Assembly: GCA_038501195.1 (NCBI GenBank)
Contig: JBBPUQ010000011.1
Location: 1 to 64,000 of the forward strand
Source: Nemania diffusa
Lineage: Eukaryota > Ascomycota > Sordariomycetes > Xylariales > Xylariaceae
DNA: 64,000 nt
Reading direction: 5' to 3'
Both the position numbers and the translations under genes were made by a program. Each line of letters opens with the position of its first letter. Positions within the stretch are counted from its first letter, which is position 1. Below the pieces are notes generated by a model, which did no database searches, was not told the DNA's origin, and saw only the letters and a list, made by a program, of their open reading frames with translations. Shown one piece after another: positions 55,413 to 64,000 of this stretch.

Positions 55413-57773
55413 ATGGCAGATCAGGACCGGTCCGAGATCATCAGAAACAATCCTATCGGCAACGGTCTCGATGCTTTCCGCGAGAGTACGAGCATCCCTT
55501 GCTCGGAAGAGGCCTTTAACCAACCTAACGATGAAGGTAAGTAGCTCGCCTTTACTGTGGTGTGTTCTAATTATCATCTAGATTTCCAAAACACTACTAT
55601 CGACCTTCTCTTAGCACTGCAACAGCTTCGGGCGTCTCGTGTGCTTCGGTTCAGCAATAAGACTCTGTCGAGCGGCCTATTAAGCCTTGTCTCAGCCGTT
55701 GCGTCTAATGACTTCGAGTATGCCCGTGTCAAACCTCTTTTAGTAGCAGTCATCGCTAAAAAGTCTGACGAGGAGATTTGGGACCAGGTTTACAACGTTG
55801 TTACCGAATCTACTCCGCCTCCCCGACCGATAGCCTCTTCCCTCCAACCGAGTCCATGGCTTCGCAATACGGGCAGTTTTGTCAACTCCTCCGAACACCG
55901 AAAATATGTAGACGATGTGCTGAAAGAGGAGCTCGGCCCTATGTATGCCGGGCTCCGCAACTTTGACGAGACATACTTTGGAGGTGTAGTCGGCCTTGAC
56001 ACCGCAGCTGACGCTGTATTCAGGAGTTGCACCGAAGGCGGAGACCCATTATTTGGTGAGGGGGGATGGAGCGGGTGGCCACAGGATGCGAATCAAGATG
56101 GCGTCCTAAGTTGGTTTACTAACATAAGCGAGGAGCTGGCAACACTTGCAGAAGAATACAGCCCAATCCCGACACGTCGAAGACCACTAGTACAGCCTAA
56201 CAAGACGATCCAGGGTTCTACGACAGAGCGGAAGATAGACGTCGGTTTCGTAAGCGACGACGAGGTCATACAGGACGGGAAGTGTCATTGGTCACGCATA
56301 CTTATACCTGGAGAGCTGAAGAGCAACCCATCGGCCGATAGCGCCCCCAAAGCGTGGCTCGATATTGGGAGATACGTAAAAGAAGTGCTTTTTGCTCAGC
56401 ACACGCGTCGGTTTGCCATTGCCTTTACCCTTTGTGGATCTTTCATGAGAATATGGGTGTTCGATCGCCTAGGGGGGATCGCGTCCGACCGGTTTGATAT
56501 AAATGAAGACGGACTCCGCTTCGTATCTACTATTCTCGGGTTTCTTTGGATGAACGAGGCGCAGCTGGGGTTTGACCCTACTATTATGTCAGACGGCAAA
56601 CGGTATATCGAAATCGACCGAAACGGCCGTCGAGAACGCCTGGTTATCGATGCAGTAATCAGGCGTGCGCCTTGTATCGCCGGCCGTGCAACAACTTGCT
56701 GGAAGGCCCATAGCGAGAACGACCCAGGGACACCACTTGTTATTAAGGACTCCTGGCAGTATACGGAACGTGAGGGCGAAGGCGAGCTACTTCAGGAGGC
56801 CACCAACAAGAATGTAGTTAACGTGGGACGATATTATCATCATTATACCGTTCAGGTACGCGGAACTGATGATGACATACGAAGCAATGTCCGGAAGGGG
56901 CTAGATATCACGATGGCGGAAAATTACCGCCCACAACGCGCGACGATCCCACGCGCCGGCACGGCCACGGCAAGTTCGCGGGAAGGCCGCAGTGCTACAC
57001 TGGGTCAGAAGCGATCTGCCAGCCAGACGGACGCACCTCTGCCGCCGAGCAAACGATGCTGTTCGGTATCGCCAACTACAATAGACAAGAATGCACTGCC
57101 GAATCGGATACATCAGCGTTTGATTATTCGTGACTATGGAAAACCTATATATGAGGCAAGCTCTCGCGTCGCTCTCCTCAGCGCGCTGGAGGGTTGCATC
57201 TCAGGGCACGAATCATTACACAGAGCTGGCATTCTCCACCGAGACATCTCAATCAACAACCTTATGATCAATGAAGACGACAGCAACCCCTCCTGTCCCG
57301 CGTTTTTAATCGATCTAGATTTTGCTATTAGAGAGCAACGAGAAGGTGCCTCGGGGGCGAAAGGCAAGACGGGCACGAGGGCGTTTATGGCCATCGGGGC
57401 ACTTCTAGGCGAGCAGCATTTCTTTATGCACGACCTCGAGTCTTTCTTTTGGGTGTTGTTCTGGATATGCATCCACGACAATGGACCAGGTAGGAAGAGG
57501 CTTGACAGAGTTGTCCCACAATTCGATGCGTGGAATTATGAAGATACGGAGGAATTAGCAAAGCTAAAACTAGGTACGGTGTGCGATGAAGATATTTTTC
57601 GCAAGACCACGACCGATTTCTTTACCGAATACTACGAATCACTGGTCCCCTTAGTAAATAGGATGCGAAAAGCAATATTTCCAAATGGTGGCAGATGGAA
57701 AAAGAAGGATGAAGAACTCTATCTTCGTATAAAGAATATTCTTTACGAAGCGCGGGAGGAGCTGAATATATAA
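55413..57773 (+). CDS. FunK1-type protein kinase
   Basis: Exon 1 is 55413-55536 (ATG after CCGCC) and exon 2 is 55582-57773, separated by a 45-bp intron (GTAAGT ... CATCTAG) that splits an Asp codon. The product is 771 residues. It has the layout of the fungal FunK1 family: a long N-terminal region containing the ILIPGELKS block, then a kinase domain with Lys430 (VIKDSW), Glu-rich helix C (EGEGELLQE, about 439-447), a Ser/Arg-rich insert (about 470-520), HRDISINN (catalytic Asp596, Asn601), LIDLDFA replacing DFG (Asp621), GTRAFMAIGALLG and HDLESFFWVLFWIC. All key residues are present, so it is probably active as a Ser/Thr kinase (family inference). Substrates are unknown. FunK1 genes are multi-copy and often subtelomeric in filamentous fungi. 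Confidence 0.9.
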
Positions 57774-57792
57774 GGGGTAGGTAGATTTACAC

Positions 57793-57798
57793 AATAAA
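57793..57798 (+). terminator. Polyadenylation signal AATAAA
   Basis: AATAAA lies 20 bp past the FunK1 stop codon, a normal place for a fungal cleavage signal. Confidence 0.5.
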
Positions 57799-58332
57799 GA
57801 CGTTTATTTAGAAGGATGTATAGAGTCCTTAGAGGCTGATAGCATAAAGACTTGCTCGTATGAAAGCCAAACGCTTTACTATCTAGGGCATGGCAATGAT
57901 TATTTCTATACAAAACTTGTTCCTATTGTTTTGGGTTGATGGGCTCCATAGCAGCTTGGTCTATGTGCTGTGTAAGTGAGGGCCAAAACACCTCACCTTC
58001 AGCCATAACTTAGATTTCTGTGTTGTACGCAAATACACCAAATCCCAAAGAACAAGCTGGTTAATTGATTAGCAAATCGCTTTTCTCATGCCTGGAGCGT
58101 TGCAAGTTTTCCCATCAAGAGGGTCACCACAGCGAGTTACATACATCTCCGCCAATCTACTTGAAGTATACTTCCTAACTAGCGTATCTAGACGCTATCA
58201 ACAATTATATCAGAAACCTCGCCACCATTTAGTATTCGATAGTGGGTTATTATCTTTCCACACGGGGGGCATCCTGTTTACACTGCGACCTATCCCAGTG
58301 ACAAGCAAGTTCATCACCGTGCCTTCGAATCT
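57799..58332. other. Intergenic, no supportable gene
   Basis: A 129-codon frame starting at 58088 covers most of this stretch. Only its last third, from about 58333, resembles a protein family (see the monooxygenase pseudogene). The earlier part looks like chance open frame. Confidence 0.5.
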
Positions 58333-59047
58333 TGTAGAGCGTCCTGGCTATGTTCTCGTCGTAGGAGCTGATGTAGGGGGCTTAGGCCTGGCACAAAGGC
58401 TGAAGAAAACACGGCATCGTATTTCCTACCACTGTTCTAGATCTACAAGGTCTAATGCAACCGGATCTATTCGCTGAACATGAGGCTACAACAACTGAGA
58501 CGGTCATGGTCGAGACAAGCATTCAAGCTGTCGATGGTCGCCTGCTCGCTTGGCGCGCTCTACGTGGCGCTAAGCCGTACACCGTTGACCGAGGGCCATT
58601 GCGCAAGATCCTCTCGCGTGACCTTGAGGACAATATTCACTAGGGCCTTTGCATCTACGGCCGCACAACGCTGACGGGGGATCTCGAGAAGCGCATCTAA
58701 CCAAAATTATTCGGCGGGCTATCCATCGTGCGAGACGAAGCACCACCAATCCAACAGATTATTTTCAATTCCGAGCTGCCTATTAGCATGTTTGTCGAAC
58801 GTATGCATTTCTCGAAATCGTGAATCTAGCCACCCCGACTTGCCGAACGGCTACAGGTACTGGCCGATGCTTGCTCCGTCCAAGCTCATCGGGTTCACGG
58901 ACGAAACGCCAGCTGCTGCCTTGAACTCGAGGACGCCTAAAGACCTTGGACTTGGGAGCCGTCCCCATTCATCACACCGATAGGCGACGCCATCCGAGTC
59001 ATGTCTCCCTCTGGTGGTGTTAGGGCAGCCACTGCTCTCGAGGAGAG
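58333..59047 (+). pseudogene. FAD-dependent monooxygenase, decayed
   Basis: Pieces of one family appear in order on the plus strand: the N-terminal Rossmann motif (YVLVVGADVGGLGLAQRLKK, where the second Gly of GxGxxG is Asp), then AWRALRGAKPYTVDRGPL (about 58550-58605), then GLCIYGRTTLTGDLEKRI and PKLFGG, then the FAD-pyrophosphate motif PSPFITPIGDAIRVMSPSGG (about 58957-59017). A +1 frame change separates the first two pieces, about five stop codons interrupt the rest (TAG 58641 first), a middle segment is deleted, and the coding ends soon after the GD motif. Intact relatives are aromatic or polyketide-modifying hydroxylases of about 400-450 residues. No expression expected. Confidence 0.8.
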
Positions 59048-59438
59048 TAGTTAGACAAGCTGCAACTTTTATTTTACAGTGGATTATATCATTATATACT
59101 GTCCTTCGTACTTTCCGAGAGGGTATGTGGCAGTATGGTGTGAATCATGGTTGTGTTGTGGTTGTAGAAAAGAAGGATCCTCTATACTGTGGTGGGCCAC
59201 CTACCTAGTGGGTTATAGGATACCTAGGTACCTACATATGGTAGGTAGCTCCATTGACCAGATGTATGTACCTAACCTAGGTACCTCGCTTCGGCTCCTC
59301 TAGTGGGGCCCGCGGCCTATTAAAGTCTTAGACTAATCTTAACTAGGGAGTCTGTTTTTCTTTTCGGTACGACGCGAAATGTCACAGCTCTTTACTTTCT
59401 AATCCTTACTGTGCTGCTTTGTTTTTGTTTGGTTTATC
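59048..59438. other. Intergenic with AGGTACCT-type palindromes
   Basis: No gene. Several overlapping copies of CCTAGGTACCT and TACCTA-like palindromic sequence occur between 59195 and 59290, a motif common in intergenic DNA of filamentous ascomycetes. The stretch would include the promoter of the following gene. Confidence 0.5.
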
Positions 59439-60852
59439 ATGAAGAATGCTGCAACCGCAGCTTGCGCTCCTCACTCTACCTATTTCCCTCCACCCCCCGA
59501 AACGTCCATCAACAAACACATGACCCGCGCAGGTCGGCAGGCATGGCACAGGCTTGGTAGAATTTGTCGATACGTAGCTAAGTACGCAAGGCGGAATGCC
59601 AATCACGATGACGAACACGATGACGCACACGAAGAGAACGGCGACGAAGAGAACGACGACGAGGAGAACGGCGACGAAGAGCACGAAGACGCCAACGATG
59701 GACCTCCGGCGGCATTCTCTCAGCGCGGTTGTGGGCGGGCAAAAGTCACTCTGGCGGTCGCCACAAGGATGGACACAGGCACATCTGCAGGTGCTCTGCG
59801 TCGATTACCAGAGCCATGTGTTTGGCGATGTTGACGACCTCGACAGAGACGACGACGACGATAAGCTATCTTTCCACGCCCTCATCCCCAGCATGCTGCC
59901 GTTCCATCTCAAGCTCAACGTAGAAAGCCTAGAGGAGCCCAGCGGTCCGGGGGCACAGGAGCAGGCGCTGTCCAATCTACTGGCCTTCCACCCGTGGTCG
60001 ATGGAGGAGATGGCCAAAGATGCCGACGGCAAGCCGATTATGCCGCGCCACGATGGCGATGTCGAGGCGGTCCCCTTCTCCTGCGAGCGAGGATGCCGCA
60101 TGCAGCTGATGGTCGGGCAGCGGGCATACCGCCTCCCACCGCTGTGCCGCTTCCGCCTCGGCTCCCTGCTGCTCCCCTACTTCGACTCGTACGCCCTGCA
60201 CAACCGCTGGCCTCCGCTCTCCGACGCAGACTGGGCGCCCTTTATTACCGGCGTCCTGATCGGCATGGCCCAGGCCAACAGCCCTTCTGTTGCAGACGAG
60301 TCCGTCGTCGTCGTAAGTCCCAAGCCCCGAGCCCTATATGACAAATATATATATCTATATATATAGAGAGAGAGAAAGAGGGTGTGAGGGAGAGATAGAG
60401 AGAGAGAGAGAGAGAATAAGAAACAGAATAAGAGAGAATAAGTCGATGAGCTGACCTCCTCTTCCTCCCCTCCCCCTCCACAGCAAACCCATCTGCTCTT
60501 CACGAACCACGGGGACAAGAAACACATACAAGTCTATACCGCGCGCGTGTCTCAGGCCCTGCTCGAGCGCTTCCGACACCCCAGCCAACCACCGACAACG
60601 ACCTCTTCTTCACCATCCCTCATCAAACTACGGCAGACGCGCGTGTCTTTTCAGCCCCCCGATACCTTTCGCTGTCGTCTCCTAGCCGCTGTCTCGGTCA
60701 CCACGGCTACCATGCCCGAGGCAACCTATTTCGGTTATCGCAAGCGCAAGTCTTCTCGGGCATCCGACGAGACAGTCGTCAAACGACGCCGACGTGAAGG
60801 CCAGCCCGCAGCCCTCTGCGGCTTGGACGCCGACTATTACTCCATATGGTGA
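59439..60852 (+). CDS. Uncharacterised fungal protein with acidic tract; frame switch
   Basis: The likely start is ATG 59439, leading to a basic segment (RAGRQAWHRLGRICRYVAKY) and a Asp/Glu-rich low-complexity stretch (59610-59690), then KVTLAVA near 59742-59762. The conserved continuation (QAHLQVLCVDYQSHVFGDV onwards) is in another frame, so either a single-base change near 59760 or an unrecognised intron lies between. The second frame continues to 60312 (MPITMT... is a spurious start). A 171-bp intron (GTAAGT 60313 to CCACAG 60483) carries a GA microsatellite. The last exon, 60484-60852, includes VQVYTARVSQALL-like text, TFRCRLLAAV and a Lys/Arg-rich, NLS-like tail (KRRRREG). I recognise the style of a lineage-specific fungal family but no domain. 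Possibly a pseudogene. Confidence 0.5.
60361..60436. repeat. GA-rich microsatellite inside intron
   Basis: (GA)n with small interruptions within the intron 60313-60483, next to a TATATATA run. Confidence 0.85.
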
Positions 60853-61081
60853 GCCGAGCCCAGCCGAGCTGCCCTGTGGCGAATGCGGTGTGAGAACAAG
60901 CACGGCGTCGGCACAGACCAACACATAACCCTCGGCAGCCCATGTCCAGGTCACCGGCCCCTCCGCCGCGAGTCGCATGCAGCCACAAATCATTGTCGCC
61001 ATGCCGGGCCTTCATTCATTGCGCCCAGGCCAGCGGCATTGCCCCAATCCCGACGCCACCAAGCATGGCGACCAGGTCTGA

Positions 61082-61939
61082 GTGGTCCAACGCTATCCCT
61101 TGCGCAAGCCACTAGAGTGTGAAAACCCCGCACGCACGAGGACACCCGATGCTCCCCAAGTCCCAGTGCAGTTCGACTCTTCGAGCCCTCAGCAGCCAAG
61201 CTCCCAAGTCTCTGCTGCGGATGAGGCCTTCATAGCGCCTGACAGTGCCCCTGATGGGCCTCCCGAAATTCAGACAGAGTGACTCGTTGCCTGCTTCTTC
61301 CGCCACATCCTCTGTTCCGCACCCTACACCCAGCTCGACGTATCTAGGAGACTTGAATGGCGCAGTCGCTTATTCGTCAAAACCGCCACTGATGGGGACT
61401 GGATTATCCACGCTGAAGATGATGGCGGATTGCGATTACGCCTGCCTAAGCCGACGTATTCCTCGGGGGATATTCAAGTCGCTTACAGCCGGCCCCGGCT
61501 CAGCGATTGTTATCATGTGCTATTCGAGGCTAAAAGGCGGTTTACGCGTTTTGTCAACGGGCGGCCAATTATCTCAGATGCTTGGCTTGGTCAGATGACA
61601 GCCGAAGCTTTAGCCGGTCGCCTTGCACGAAAAGCTCATCACCCCAACCCCGACGAGTAAGTACTCGGTCCATTTCTCGAGGCCCTAGTTGCCCGTAAAG
61701 GTAGTTACATCTAACCAAAGCCCCTATGCTCTTGTAGCATATTTGTTATCGCTGCTGCGCGTCATTATATGTGCATTCTTCAGTTTAACATCTCTGAGGA
61801 GTACCTTATTGATGTCGAGACGGACAACCTCCAACTCACGTTACCCGTCACGGTGACGAAATGGCTAGACTTAAACGATCCGATTGACCGGAAACTTGCT
61901 GTAGTCAATGTATTAGGTTTGATATCAATGGCTGGATAA
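61082..61939 (+). pseudogene. PD-(D/E)XK-like fungal protein with in-frame TGA
   Basis: One reading frame runs from 61082 to 61656, then through an 81-bp intron (GTAAGT 61657, CTAAC branch near 61711, TTGTAG acceptor 61737) to a TAA at 61937. It is broken by TGA at 61280-61282. Downstream of the stop the text looks conserved: TQLDVSRRLEWRSRLFV, then CYHVLFEAKRRFTRFVNG (the EAK resembles the E-x-K half of a PD-(D/E)XK nuclease site), SDAWLGQMTAEALAGRLA, and after the intron FVIAAARHYMCILQF. No in-frame ATG precedes the break. The N-terminus may come from an exon starting at ATG 60712 (KRKSS...KRRRR), which overlaps the previous gene's last exon in the same frame as that exon. A second disruption near 61922 is possible, since a shifted frame gives a Lys-rich end at 61998. 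Nuclease function is inference. Confidence 0.6.
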
Positions 61940-61998
61940 CCTCGTCTGTCTTTACAGGACCAAGTATATTAAGAGACTTTCCTACAAGAAAGCCGCGT

Positions 61999-63024
61999 AA
62001 GCATTCGATTCTTATCTTATGCCATACTTGTTATTCCACGTAAACGATCGCGTCGATGGAAATCATAACGTGCCAACCTTCGGCCTACAGGGAGGAGGAG
62101 GATAATATCCAACCCTCAGTTCAAATTATCCATTAGCATAATAGTCGTTTCATTTCACTCCGAAGCTCAACCGCCTGATATAGGACCATACTATCGATAA
62201 AGGAAAAGACTAGCTATAGTAGCAGGTGTGGTCATAAGGTAGGGAGAAATCGTTATATTAGATTTAAAAAATGTCAGTTGCGACTTCGTTACTCGACGTT
62301 CTACTTCTAGAAGATTTTTATCTAGAGGGAAACCTTCCAGAACCTATATAGGCAGGGCAGAGAGCTTCAAATACTAGCTAAAAATTGACCGTTATGTTTA
62401 CGTTATGTGGTCGAATCCCTCGAGTGCCACCTTAACGCACAGTCCGTATGTCTCTCTTTAAGCAAAAAAAGTCATGCATCCTCATAGATAATACCCACTC
62501 CAAGATACTTTAAAATAATTCTTACACACTCGACTGTTATAGCATCTAATAGGCACCGAAGGCTGTCGGGCAACAACGCGGTATCCGCAATATCAGTGTT
62601 CCTTAAGATACTCAAAAAAGGTCGAAGGCCGTACATACACCGCATCCTTGAGCTGCGAGCTACTGCTGCGAGATGGTTTTATCCAACTTTGAATAACCCT
62701 GGTTTTAGCTTGTCTAAAAGGTAAAATACCTATACTTGACTACTTCCTTTAGTCACCATCGCTGTATATGCATATCTATTTCCGACCCTTTTTTTTTTTT
62801 TTTTTGGCACGGAGCGACATGTTGATTATTAATAATTACTGAATTCAAAATCCCGGATTTCTCGGGTAAAAAGCCTCTCCTTCCTCCCGTTCTCAAATCC
62901 GGCCGCTAACCCTCGTGCAAATAATGGTTAATAAGATTTTGGGTGACATCACCCAGAGATCCCACATTGGTCGAGATAAGCTTTTGCCACTAAAATAGTT
63001 GATTGATATTACAAATAAGCTTCG
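61999..63024. other. Intergenic, no firm gene
   Basis: AT-richer than the genes but far from the left block. Contains a poly(T) run (62789-62805) and one minus-strand frame listed separately. I see no RNA gene and no repeat shared with the rest of the window. Confidence 0.5.
62472..62690 (-). CDS. Possible short exon or gene remnant
   Basis: A minus-strand frame of about 70 codons ends with TGA at 62472. Its composition is protein-like (DSLRCLLDAITVECVRIIL, ending GVGIIYEDA). There is an internal ATG about 58 codons from the end. CTCGCAG just inside its 5' side could be a splice acceptor, and a CTAAAAC branch-like motif lies upstream. It could be the last exon of a decayed gene or chance. 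Family not recognised. Confidence 0.2.
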
Positions 63025-64000
63025 CTATTCTAATGAATCTTCACCGGGGGTTTCTTCAGGTGGATCGCTGTCCCTCCGAATCTTTTTCCTTCTCGGTCCA
63101 ACATCTTGAGTCGATGAACCGCGAGATGATGAAGCTGTGTGAGCCGAACGCGCTTGCTTCCACTGCTTCGGGAACGGGTACAGTGCTCCGAGCGCTACGC
63201 TAATAGTTTTCTTTCGCTGCCCCAGACCATAATCCAAAATGTTTTTCACCGTGCTATTACAAGCTCGAATGTCCGCTGGGACCATTGACGAGTAGGACTT
63301 CAAGAAGGACATGTAATACCGATGATCAACCTCGGAATACCAGTGAAGGTAAAAGACAGCTTCTCGGTGAGATAAAGCAATGGTAAAAGCGATCGTCTCT
63401 ATTTGTATAGAATCATGATCAGTACCAGCTTGCTGAAGGAGCCATAGGAGAGAGTTGACACAATGAGAACCGCTCCCCGCGGCTTGACTCTCGGCTACAT
63501 AGAGTGTACCCCCAGCAGCTTCGGATTTCATCTCGACGCTGACGAAGGGAAAGGTATTGCCTCTCGCTGGCTGAGTGTAGGGACGCGCTGCTGGATGAGT
63601 GATGACATTGGACTGGGTCGTAGACCAAGAAGACCTCTGGTTAGTAGGGTAGCCAAAGTGGACATCTGGCTTAGGCGCGGCGACAGCGTATTGATACTCT
63701 GCATTGTTTGGTAATGCGACAGTACTCCAAGGACTACTTCCGCCCTCTGCGATCCCAGGACGGTCAAACGGGAACATTTCTGTTCTCATGAGTTTCGCTG
63801 TCAGGCCTTCCGTATTATCAGCCAGTTCTTCTGCCACGTCTATCACTTTAGCTACCGCTTCATCTCTAAGCTGGGGAGATCCTCGATGCTTCAGTATTTG
63901 TGTATCCAAGAACATCCTCAGGGGAGTTGAGATCATCCTTCCCGAATAGTCTATATAGATGTCATTGTTAAACAGAGTGCTACGGTACAGTGGGTGTGAT
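63025..64000 (-). CDS. DUF7924-like fungal protein, runs off the window
   Basis: The minus-strand frame is open from the right edge (64000) to TAG at 63025. An ATG at 63936 exists, but the codons upstream read HPLYRSTLFNNDIYIDYSG, matching how this family starts, so the gene probably begins beyond the window. Core motifs: APKPDVHFGYP, then FPFVSVEMKSEAAGGTLYVA (Asp then E-x-K, as in PD-(D/E)XK folds), then SHCVNSLLWLL, AFTIALSHREAVFYLHW and YMSFLKSY...TVKNILDYG. The tail is Ser-rich with a basic RRKKIRR patch that may be a nuclear signal. From memory this matches the fungal family called DUF7924; function is unknown and catalysis unproven. No stops or frameshifts are seen, so it is probably functional. 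Confidence 0.78.
   Translation of the reverse strand, partial: SHPLYRSTLFNNDIYIDYSGRMISTPLRMFLDTQILKHRGSPQLRDEAVAKVIDVAEELADNTEGLTAKLMRTEMFPFDRPGIAEGGSSPWSTVALPNNAEYQYAVAAPKPDVHFGYPTNQRSSWSTTQSNVITHPAARPYTQPARGNTFPFVSVEMKSEAAGGTLYVAESQAAGSGSHCVNSLLWLLQQAGTDHDSIQIETIAFTIALSHREAVFYLHWYSEVDHRYYMSFLKSYSSMVPADIRACNSTVKNILDYGLGQRKKTISVALGALYPFPKQWKQARSAHTASSSRGSSTQDVGPRRKKIRRDSDPPEETPGEDSLE

Noticed and set aside
59596..59740. Thr/Arg-rich N-terminus (start at 59596)
   Set aside because: Shifted reading of the acidic repeat. The frame beginning at 59439 gives a more natural Asp/Glu-rich tract there.
62407..62430. tRNA-like T-arm (GGTCGAATCCC)
   Set aside because: No matching acceptor stem, D-arm or anticodon arm upstream at the right distance; a chance resemblance.

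Overview
The window looks like the left end of a chromosome from a filamentous ascomycete (Pezizomycotina). It opens with true telomeric repeat (CCCTAA on this strand, TTAGGG on the other). About 51.4 kb of extremely A+T-rich, gene-free, repeat-dense DNA follows, with C-to-T and G-to-A decay on both strands as expected from repeat-induced point mutation (RIP). At about 51.46-51.54 kb the base composition switches sharply to ordinary fungal genic DNA. Genes there have short introns (about 45-170 bp, GTAAGT/GTATGT donors) and belong to families expanded in filamentous fungi: a FunK1 protein kinase, a degenerate C2H2 family, and a DUF7924-like family.

Layout of the AT-rich block: 1-98 telomere; 99-8337 telomere-associated array of seven ~975-bp units and three ~163-bp units sharing one 3' end, interrupted at 2376-3304 by a less decayed insert; 8336-15541 a ~7.2-kb segment, present again in the same orientation and more decayed at about 42520-49507; 15541-17495 a second, strongly mutated piece of the telomeric array; 17.5 to about 25.6 kb four diverged ~2-kb tandem copies; about 24.2-28.1 and 32.6-36.5 kb two arms of a large inverted repeat centred near 30,330; between them a core (29642-31655) in which I count seven G/C bases in about 2 kb. 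The rest (37-42.5 kb and 49.5-51.46 kb) is AT-rich DNA with minisatellites and short palindromes. No intact gene is supportable before 51.5 kb. The only coding traces are fossil reading frames on the minus strand of the 7.2-kb segment.

Genic part: a C2H2-type protein gene whose 5' end runs into the AT block (51.6-53.5 kb, +); an unnamed fungal family gene (54.0-54.9 kb, -); a divergently transcribed, apparently intact FunK1 kinase (55.4-57.8 kb, +) sharing a promoter region that holds a duplicated module; a decayed FAD-monooxygenase pseudogene (58.3-59.0 kb, +); an uncharacterised gene with an apparent frame switch (59.4-60.9 kb, +); a PD-(D/E)XK-like gene broken by an in-frame TGA (61.1-61.9 kb, +); and a DUF7924-like PD-(D/E)XK-like gene running off the right edge (63.0-64.0 kb, -).

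These are typical accessory, subtelomeric, multi-copy fungal families in mixed states of decay, not an operon or biosynthetic cluster, and no joint pathway can be shown. The structure most worth attention is the inverted repeat around the nearly G/C-free core, whose architecture recalls regional centromeres with a core and inverted flanks. That is a hypothesis only. Domain names come from recognising motifs by eye; no search was run.
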